Under the pieces are notes generated by a model that worked only from the letters and a program-made list of their open reading frames with translations, was not told where the DNA came from and searched no databases. 11,622 bases of DNA from an uncultured Porphyromonadaceae bacterium (GTDB lineage: Bacteria > Bacteroidota > Bacteroidia > Bacteroidales > Paludibacteraceae): positions 1 to 11,622 of the forward strand of contig CALEJM010000109.1 in NCBI GenBank assembly GCA_937898265.1. The letters are read 5' to 3'. Shown in pieces: positions 7,264 to 11,622 of this stretch. Position numbers and translations under genes: made by a program. Position 1 is the stretch's first letter; every line of letters begins with the position of its first letter.

Positions 7264-7467
7264 ATGGATTACAATGTTTTTTCCTCCAAAGCACCTACCA
7301 TGCCGAAGGCTGGTAAGGGCACAGAATTCGTGAATTTGGTGCTCTCATAGGCCACAAAAGCGATGCAACAGCCCTTTTTGCCGATGGTTTTACCCGCAGT
7401 TTCAACACACCTCTGTGAAACGGAGTTCCCGTATTTCGACAAAAAAAGGTACGAACTATGTGGTTAA
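7264..7467 (+). pseudogene. Broken 5' end of a gene, possibly a DUF3987-like mobile-element protein
   Basis: ATG at 7264 opens a frame reading MDYNVFSSKAPTMPKAGK and on to LVLS, then TAG (7348-7350). It resumes in the same frame with ATKAMQQPFLPMVLPAVSTH, CETEFPYFDKKRYELCG, then TAA (7465-7467). The composition is protein-like across the first stop, as expected for a recently interrupted gene. From memory, not checked, this resembles the N-terminus of a family abundant in Prevotella/Bacteroides accessory elements in which both stop positions are Gln (SQATK and CGQMG). Each stop would then be a single C-to-T change (CAG to TAG, CAA to TAA). After 7467 the frame stays open to about 7737, but that stretch (MGLLIGRLGDRVVN and on) looks non-coding and the conserved body of the gene is absent. 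Confidence 0.5.
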
Positions 7468-7588
7468 ATGGGACTTTTGATAGGGCGATTAGGCGATAGG
7501 GTAGTGAATTGTAGCCTGTGTTGCTTTGAAAAAAACTGTTCCCAAGGTTTCAAAAACTCTGTTCGCAGAAAATATCACGGAGTTCCCG
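7399..7588. repeat. Diverged direct repeat of about 33-42 bp
   Basis: The copy at 7399-7431 and the copy at 7547-7588 share GTTTCAA, CTCTGT and ACGGAGTTCCCG (7420-7431 and 7577-7588) in the same order, with about 10 extra bases in the second. This suggests an internal duplication within the decayed segment. Confidence 0.45.
7484..7497 (+). repeat. Tandem GGCGAT repeat, copy A
   Basis: GGCGAT occurs at 7484-7489 and 7492-7497 with an 8-nt period. The same motif with the same period recurs at 10000-10013 in another intergenic region of this window. Confidence 0.45.
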
Positions 7589-7644
7589 ACCACCTCGGCA
7601 ATGTCAGCAGAAAATACTCAAACACTATTTTTGTGTGTTCCAGA

Positions 7645-7677
7645 TTTGCATGTATTCCAGAAAAAGTTGTATCTTTG
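7645..7677 (+). promoter_or_regulatory. Promoter of the candidate small RNA
   Basis: TTTG (7645-7648), a 21-nt spacer, then TATCTTTG (7670-7677) followed by CACC. Both boxes match the Bacteroidota pattern. The transcript would start near 7684. Confidence 0.6.
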
Positions 7678-7683
7678 CACCTA

Positions 7684-7831
7684 GAAAGAATTGGTGCTGT
7701 CCCCCATTACCAGGTCCATAACCTGGAGTTGTTATAGGAGCTTCGCCAATTTTATCCCAATTTTTCTGCTAAAGATAGTCTGATCTAAGGCATCCAAAAA
7801 TAAAAAGCGAGGCATAGACCTCGCTTTTTTT
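7684..7831 (+). ncRNA. Candidate small structured RNA of unknown family
   Basis: A promoter, a well-formed hairpin and an intrinsic terminator delimit a transcript of about 145 nt with no convincing ORF. The hairpin spans 7687-7753. AATTGG (7689-7694) pairs with CCAATT (7746-7751), extended outward by a G-U and an A-U pair. GCT and CC (7696-7698, 7701-7702) pair with GGAGC (7737-7741), and CCAGGT (7710-7715) pairs with ACCTGG (7721-7726) around loop CCATA. A linker of about 47 nt then leads to the terminator. The run TTACCAGGTC recalls the SRP RNA apical arm, but the conserved GGAA-type loop and the AGCA side are missing. I cannot assign it to 6S, tmRNA, RNase P or SRP RNA. Confidence 0.5.
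7802..7831. terminator. Bidirectional intrinsic terminator (copy 1)
   Basis: AAAAAGCGAGG (7802-7812) pairs with CCTCGCTTTTT (7819-7829) around loop CATAGA. It ends in a T run on the plus strand and in T5 on the minus strand. It serves the candidate small RNA on the plus strand and the MORN gene (stop at 7887) on the minus strand. An identical stem-loop occurs at 10082-10109. Confidence 0.83.
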
Positions 7832-7886
7832 ATTTAATAGAATGATTACCAATGAACTGATTGTTCGTATCCAAGTGCTCTCGTGT

Positions 7887-9767
7887 TTATAACTTGATTG
7901 TCCTTATATAGAAATACCAAGAGTATTCATAGCCTCCTTCTATTGTTTCTTTACTGATATAAGGAGTTACACCAGGAGAGGATGCTCTTAGAGTATATGT
8001 ACCTGGTGAAATTGTGATTGTTTTCTTTCCACGAGGTCCTATTTTGCACGTCGTATTTCCCATAGCAATGGTAATGGTCTCGTTGCTTCCATTCTCAAAT
8101 GTGATTTCTGAACGATTGTAATAGCTGTTAGACTTTCCAACAACCTCTAAAGAACCTTTTTCATTAATTTTTAGCTGTTCAAGATGTGAGAGGTATTTTT
8201 TGCTTACATATCCCTCTATGTCTTCATCTATGTATACTGCTTTTACAAAATCCTCACTGCCATAAACTTCAATCATAATTGTTGAGTTCGCAGGGATTCT
8301 TGCTAGAATATCACATTCTGTTGAACGGCAACTGCGGAGGTTCAATGATGTTGTTGTCGTTGCCAGATAGTATTTCGGATCACCAACAGGAATAAAATTG
8401 TTGGCTTGACTATATTTGTAGTTGTAGTAATCGTCATCGTCGTAATAACCATCGTCATTATCATCAATATCATTATACGATGAGTATGTAGAATAAGACG
8501 GCTCTATATATTCATTGTTATGCCATGTGCCCTGCTTTATACTGCCGTCAGTATTATATTGAGTGCCTTGACCTTCTCTGTTGCCTTTTACAAAATCGCC
8601 TTCGTATCGGCTTCCGTTAGCCCAATAATAGATACCTTTTCCTGTGCGTTCTCCTTTTATAAAGTCGCCTACATATTTATCTCCATTTTTCCAATAAAAA
8701 GTTCCCTTGCCAGTTCTTTCGCCTTTGTCCCAATCTCCATAATATTTATTACCATTCGTCCAGTAATAGGTTCCTTTGCCGGTCCTATTTCCGTTGTTCC
8801 AGTCTCCGTAATATTTATCACCATCAGCCCAATAATATGTGCCTTTGCCATTACGGAATCCACCTTTAAATTCTCCAACATACTTATCTCCTGAGGGCCA
8901 AGTAAATGTTCCATATCCTTCATATGCATCATTTACAAAGTCACCCATATATTCGCGTCCGTTGTTATAATAATACGTACCCTTACCGGTTTGATGATTG
9001 TTTACGAAGTCTCCCTCGTATCGAGAACCATCAGTAAAATACATAATTCCTTTTCCTGACATATTGCCATGAACAAAGTTTCCTTCGTACTTAAAGCCTT
9101 TAGAACTTGTGTATATGCCAAATCCCTCTTCCAGACCTTTTTTAAAAGTACCAATAAAAACGCTGCCTGATTTATAGACTTTCTTTCCTTTACCCGTGTA
9201 CTTCGCTGAAACGATTTTGCCAGACATGTCGTAGATGATAGAGTCTGGTGTTGTTGACGAGGCTATGTTATTTGAGGTTGTAGAAGTAGTTGTAGTGTAA
9301 CTGCTTGTTGTTGTCGTTTTGCCACTAAGTATCAAGGTTGATCCATCTATGGCATATGCTCCAAGTTTCTGTAAAGCAGATTGTCCTAAGAGCAAAGAAG
9401 CATCTATTTTAGAAGAGACACAAGCTGTTACATTACGAAGAATTGTATTGCCGATCTTAATAGATTTCAAGTTAACCAAAGCGTTTTCTGCTATGGTTCC
9501 GTCGGCCATGGAGTATGTTTCTGTTCCCAAGAAGTCATCTTCCTCAAGATACCCATTCTTAAGCATGAACGCCGCATCCAATAGAGAAAGATGGACATCA
9601 GCAGCACCAGTGTCGAACACGAAGCGTAATTTTAATCCATTGACCTCACATGGAACTGTATAAATTCCAGATGATTCAAGCCGCATCTGAATGCGTTCTT
9701 GGCTGAAAGACAGGACGATTCCTGTCAATAGAAATGTAATAGTTAAAAGAGTCTTTTTCTTCATCAT
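7887..9767 (-). CDS. Secreted retropepsin-like / MORN-repeat / SH3b fusion protein
   Basis: A 626-residue protein with a signal peptide (MMKKKTLLTITFLLTGIVLSFS, about 1-22). Residues ~25-148 look like a retropepsin-type aspartic protease domain: RFVFDTGAADVHLS with catalytic-type DTG at 52-54, a flap-like YSMADGT at 85-91, and LLLGQSALQKLGAYAID at 125-141. A Thr/Ser linker (150-175) follows. Residues ~196-416 hold nine 23-residue MORN units plus a partial one (consensus NGxKYxGDFxxGxRTGKGTYYW). Residues 431-452 are Asp/Tyr-rich. Residues ~466-529 resemble a bacterial SH3 domain (TSLNLRSCRST, GYVSKKYLSHL), and residues ~530-626 form a beta-rich tail. MORN arrays and SH3b domains bind membranes or wall polymers in other proteins, so an envelope role is plausible but inferred. 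It has its own promoter and terminator. A second ATG lies 3 nt downstream. Confidence 0.87.
   Translation of the reverse strand: MMKKKTLLTITFLLTGIVLSFSQERIQMRLESSGIYTVPCEVNGLKLRFVFDTGAADVHLSLLDAAFMLKNGYLEEDDFLGTETYSMADGTIAENALVNLKSIKIGNTILRNVTACVSSKIDASLLLGQSALQKLGAYAIDGSTLILSGKTTTTSSYTTTTSTTSNNIASSTTPDSIIYDMSGKIVSAKYTGKGKKVYKSGSVFIGTFKKGLEEGFGIYTSSKGFKYEGNFVHGNMSGKGIMYFTDGSRYEGDFVNNHQTGKGTYYYNNGREYMGDFVNDAYEGYGTFTWPSGDKYVGEFKGGFRNGKGTYYWADGDKYYGDWNNGNRTGKGTYYWTNGNKYYGDWDKGERTGKGTFYWKNGDKYVGDFIKGERTGKGIYYWANGSRYEGDFVKGNREGQGTQYNTDGSIKQGTWHNNEYIEPSYSTYSSYNDIDDNDDGYYDDDDYYNYKYSQANNFIPVGDPKYYLATTTTSLNLRSCRSTECDILARIPANSTIMIEVYGSEDFVKAVYIDEDIEGYVSKKYLSHLEQLKINEKGSLEVVGKSNSYYNRSEITFENGSNETITIAMGNTTCKIGPRGKKTITISPGTYTLRASSPGVTPYISKETIEGGYEYSWYFYIRTIKL
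8520..9182 (-). repeat. Tandem ~69-bp repeats encoding the MORN array
   Basis: This stretch encodes the MORN units at residues ~196-416 of the fusion protein. Neighbouring units, especially those in 8600-8850, are similar enough at DNA level (repeated forms of ggatcctttgcc..tatttatc-like text) that unit gain or loss by recombination is possible. Confidence 0.6.
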
Positions 9768-9846
9768 GTTAGTAGGATTTCTATGCTATCTTATACACTT
9801 GTGATTTTAGTGATTTTTACAACCAATCTCTAAATATTTAACGCCA

Positions 9847-9877
9847 CAAAGATAGTGCAAACCGAGTGGAGAACAAA
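9847..9877 (-). promoter_or_regulatory. Promoter of the MORN fusion gene
   Basis: On the minus strand TTTG (9874-9877), a 19-nt spacer, then TATCTTTG (9847-9854): a full match to the Bacteroidota pattern. Transcription would start near 9840, giving a leader of about 73 nt. Confidence 0.68.
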
Positions 9878-10081
9878 ATAAAATTCATTTTATTTTTTAT
9901 CCCGAGGTGCAGCCTATCTTATCTAAAGATACTACTTTTTCTCGAAACTTTCGCACGGCGAAGAATTCCAACGAAAACGAGAACGAAAACTGGCTATAAG
10001 GCGATGAGGCGATGGTATTTGGGGAGATTAGGGCCGTTTTTCTTGTCCAAATTATGGGGATTGTATAATTCCTTAAAATAG
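9878..10081. other. Intergenic stretch with short repeats, no supported gene
   Basis: The segment lies between the MORN promoter and the terminator of the next minus-strand gene. It contains three tandem hexamers of the form ACGARA (9971-9988) followed by two GGCGAT units with an 8-nt period (10000-10013). A 71-codon frame starting at 9866 has no recognisable product, no promoter and low-complexity content. I do not call it. Confidence 0.5.
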
Positions 10082-10109
10082 AAAAAGCGAGGCATAGACC
10101 TCGCTTTTT
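10082..10109. terminator. Bidirectional intrinsic terminator (copy 2)
   Basis: It has the same stem (AAAAAGCGAGG / CCTCGCTTTTT) and the same CATAGA loop as copy 1 at 7802-7829. It lies about 20 bp beyond the stop of the minus-strand lipoprotein gene (10129) and probably ends that transcript. Confidence 0.82.
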
Positions 10110-10128
10110 CTTTATGTGAATAATGATA

Positions 10129-10959
10129 TTACAAAATTTCTGTTACAGGATCAATCATTATGCTTGTTCCTAACTTCTTGCTTGAGCGAAAGTAATAGCG
10201 TATGCAAAATTTTATTTGATATGTTTTCATATCTTGGCGTGTCTCAGGAACTATCATTAATTCTCTCATTCTAGAAATGAAATTTTGCTTGATTTCTGTC
10301 TTAAAATCACGGCTGATTTCATCATCTGTTAAGACAATATCTAGATAGTCATCATCCATATAATAGTCATAATATACGATGTTTTCCGGCATACTTACTC
10401 TAAAGTAAGTGGTGATTTCGTCTATACGAATAGGGAGATTTGCATTGTCTGATTCAAAACCGTTTTTGTAATAAGAAAGGCTTCTGTTGCCAACATCAAC
10501 ACTTGCAGAAGCCTCAAGCTCTTTTATGTATTGAGCAATGTCTTCTGGTAAAATCTCAGCTGAGAGTAAGAAGGAATTATCTTCAAAAGATCTAAATTCC
10601 AAAATCAAAGAACAGCCGTTGTCTGCCAATTTTTGTGCATCATCCTCCAAAAGTTTTACCATTTGTTTCTTGATTTCGTCCATTCGAGCGGCATTATTAT
10701 CCATAAAACCTGCTATGTAACTATTGAATTTCATGACGAAATGCAAAGTTTTATCGCTATACTTCGCAGACCAGATCCATGCTCCATCGTAAATTTCGGA
10801 TGGAAGCTGACTTTGTAAATCATCTAAGTCCGCTTTTAATTTTTGCTCAAATTTCGAAAACTCATCTTGAGTTTCTGCAACATTACTTTTTGACTTACTT
10901 GATTGATTTCCACATGCTAATAAAGTCAGTGATAAAAGAAAAACTAGAACTTTTTCCAT
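10129..10959 (-). CDS. Hypothetical lipoprotein, 276 residues
   Basis: The N-terminus MEKVLVFLLSLTLLACGNQ is a lipoprotein signal with lipobox LLAC and acylated Cys at 16. A Ser/Lys linker follows, then a helical, charged region (~35-60) that may be a short coiled coil (DEFSKFEQKLKADLDDLQSQ). The remainder alternates helices and beta strands without a motif I recognise. It contains an acidic-aromatic patch YYDYYMDDDYLDIVL near 198-212. No homologous family is claimed. It is A+T-rich compared with the genes left of 6755. It is divergent from the lipoprotein at 11188, with about 228 bp between the two start codons, and it ends at the copy 2 terminator. An envelope location is inferred from the signal. 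Confidence 0.8.
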   Translation of the reverse strand: MEKVLVFLLSLTLLACGNQSSKSKSNVAETQDEFSKFEQKLKADLDDLQSQLPSEIYDGAWIWSAKYSDKTLHFVMKFNSYIAGFMDNNAARMDEIKKQMVKLLEDDAQKLADNGCSLILEFRSFEDNSFLLSAEILPEDIAQYIKELEASASVDVGNRSLSYYKNGFESDNANLPIRIDEITTYFRVSMPENIVYYDYYMDDDYLDIVLTDDEISRDFKTEIKQNFISRMRELMIVPETRQDMKTYQIKFCIRYYFRSSKKLGTSIMIDPVTEIL

Positions 10960-10997
10960 GTTGTTTTAATGTTTTTTATTTGATAAGTATTGAGTTG

Positions 10998-11005
10998 CAA
11001 ATATA
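10998..11005 (-). promoter_or_regulatory. Candidate -7 box of the 276-residue lipoprotein gene
   Basis: TATATTTG on the minus strand fits TAnnTTTG. A TTTG-like -33 element is not evident at 19-22 nt. The start would lie near 10991, about 32 nt before the ATG. Confidence 0.38.
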
Positions 11006-11124
11006 CTACTTTTTTTGCTTGGGTTGTTTTTTCGTTTGCTCTAAATTAGTTGAGTTGTATAGTTTGTTGTTGTTGAAAAAGTGAACTCTTTGATAAGAGA
11101 GTTTTATAACAACTTTGAACTGTG

Positions 11125-11155
11125 CTTGTCGTCTCAAAAAAATGATGTATCTTTG
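11125..11155 (+). promoter_or_regulatory. Promoter of the right-edge lipoprotein gene
   Basis: CTTG (11125-11128), a 19-nt spacer, then TATCTTTG (11148-11155) followed by CACC, the same -7 context as at the candidate small RNA. The start would be near 11162, about 26 nt before the ATG. Confidence 0.57.
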
Positions 11156-11187
11156 CACCATATTGTTAAATGTGGATTTTATCTCCT

Positions 11188-11622
11188 ATGAAAAAAAGAA
11201 TTTTTATCTCTCTATTAGTCCTTTTGGTAATTTCTCTCTTTAGTTGTAAGTCGGAAGAAGAAAAGGCTCAGCAGGCTTGTGAAAAGTACATTAAAGAAAA
11301 AGTGTTACATTCTAAGACAATTGAAACCGTTACTTTTACAACGCTTAGTGCAGAACAGATTAAAAAAGAGTTTATTGATTGGAAAATTTATCTTTATATA
11401 AGTTTTGTGAACGATTCTTATGCTAGAAACCAATCCATTTGTAAAAAAATACCTATTCCAAACTGGCCTGATATTTTTAAAAGACCTTTTTATGAGACTC
11501 GTGTTGCTATGCAAGATATAGAAAGGTTCTGGATTAACACTCAAAACAGACTAAATGATGGTTCTTTTGGCTATTATAAAATCGAATATAAAGATTTGGA
11601 TGATGACAACACTCCTATTCAA
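11188..11622 (+). CDS. Hypothetical lipoprotein (partial, C-terminus off window)
   Basis: ATG at 11188 opens a frame that runs off the right edge after 145 codons. It begins MKKRIFISLLVLLVISLFSC, a lipoprotein signal with lipobox LFSC and acylated Cys at 20. The next residues are KSEEEK. An acidic stretch directly after the Cys resembles the lipoprotein surface-export signal described in Bacteroidota, so surface display is possible. The rest (ACEKYIKEKVLHSKTIETV, IPNWPDIFKRPFYETRVA) shows no recognised domain. The coding strand is A+T-rich. It is divergent from the lipoprotein at 10129-10959. Confidence 0.78.
   Translation, partial: MKKRIFISLLVLLVISLFSCKSEEEKAQQACEKYIKEKVLHSKTIETVTFTTLSAEQIKKEFIDWKIYLYISFVNDSYARNQSICKKIPIPNWPDIFKRPFYETRVAMQDIERFWINTQNRLNDGSFGYYKIEYKDLDDDNTPIQ

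Noticed and set aside
7468..7737. 89-codon plus-strand open frame
   Set aside because: It overlaps GGCGAT repeats, the diverged direct repeat and the candidate RNA promoter and hairpin. It has no ribosome-binding context or recognisable sequence. It is in frame with the pseudogene and only the tail of the decay.
7684..7760. SRP (4.5S) RNA, because of TTACCAGGTC
   Set aside because: The conserved apical GGAA-type loop and AGCA side of the SRP RNA helix are absent. The hairpin closes with CCATA instead.

Overview
The window looks like chromosomal DNA of a Bacteroidota (Bacteroidales-type) bacterium. Four things point there. Most transcription units are preceded by the Bacteroidota promoter pattern (a -7 box of the form TAnnTTTG with a TTTG-like -33 box about 19-22 nt upstream). 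One secreted protein carries a type IX secretion (T9SS) C-terminal sorting domain. The glutamyl-tRNA synthetase and THUMP-like methyltransferase look like Bacteroidota versions. Several predicted lipoproteins are present. Genus cannot be fixed from the sequence alone.

Left part (1-3518, all minus strand): a DPM1-like polyprenyl-phosphate mannosyltransferase (running off the left edge), a PG_1098/THUMP-like SAM methyltransferase, gltX, and a tRNA-Val(UAC) gene with its own promoter and terminator. These are housekeeping genes. A hairpin that may act as a terminator or attenuator separates gltX from the methyltransferase. The mannosyltransferase has its own candidate promoter.

Middle part (3666-6811): two divergent genes. 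On the minus strand is a lipoprotein with a formylglycine-generating-enzyme (FGE/SUMF1) fold that lacks the catalytic cysteines. On the plus strand is a 706-residue secreted protein with two tandem ~190-residue modules, a beta-rich region and a T9SS sorting domain. Its promoter has a run of 17 T exactly between the -33 and -7 boxes, which suggests an ON/OFF or graded phase-variable switch.

6812-7830 has no intact gene I can support. It holds a 168-bp imperfect palindrome bounded by three copies of an 8-bp repeat on each side, then the decayed 5' end of a gene with two in-frame stops, then degenerate repeats. It ends with a compact promoter/hairpin/terminator unit of about 145 nt that looks like a small RNA gene. 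I read this as the scar of a mobile or accessory element plus a possible ncRNA of unknown family.

Right part (7887-11622) is visibly richer in A+T. It holds a 626-residue secreted protein that fuses a retropepsin-like domain, nine to ten MORN repeats and an SH3b-like domain, then two divergent lipoproteins I do not recognise (the last runs off the right edge). The two minus-strand genes there end at terminators whose stem-loops are identical in sequence.
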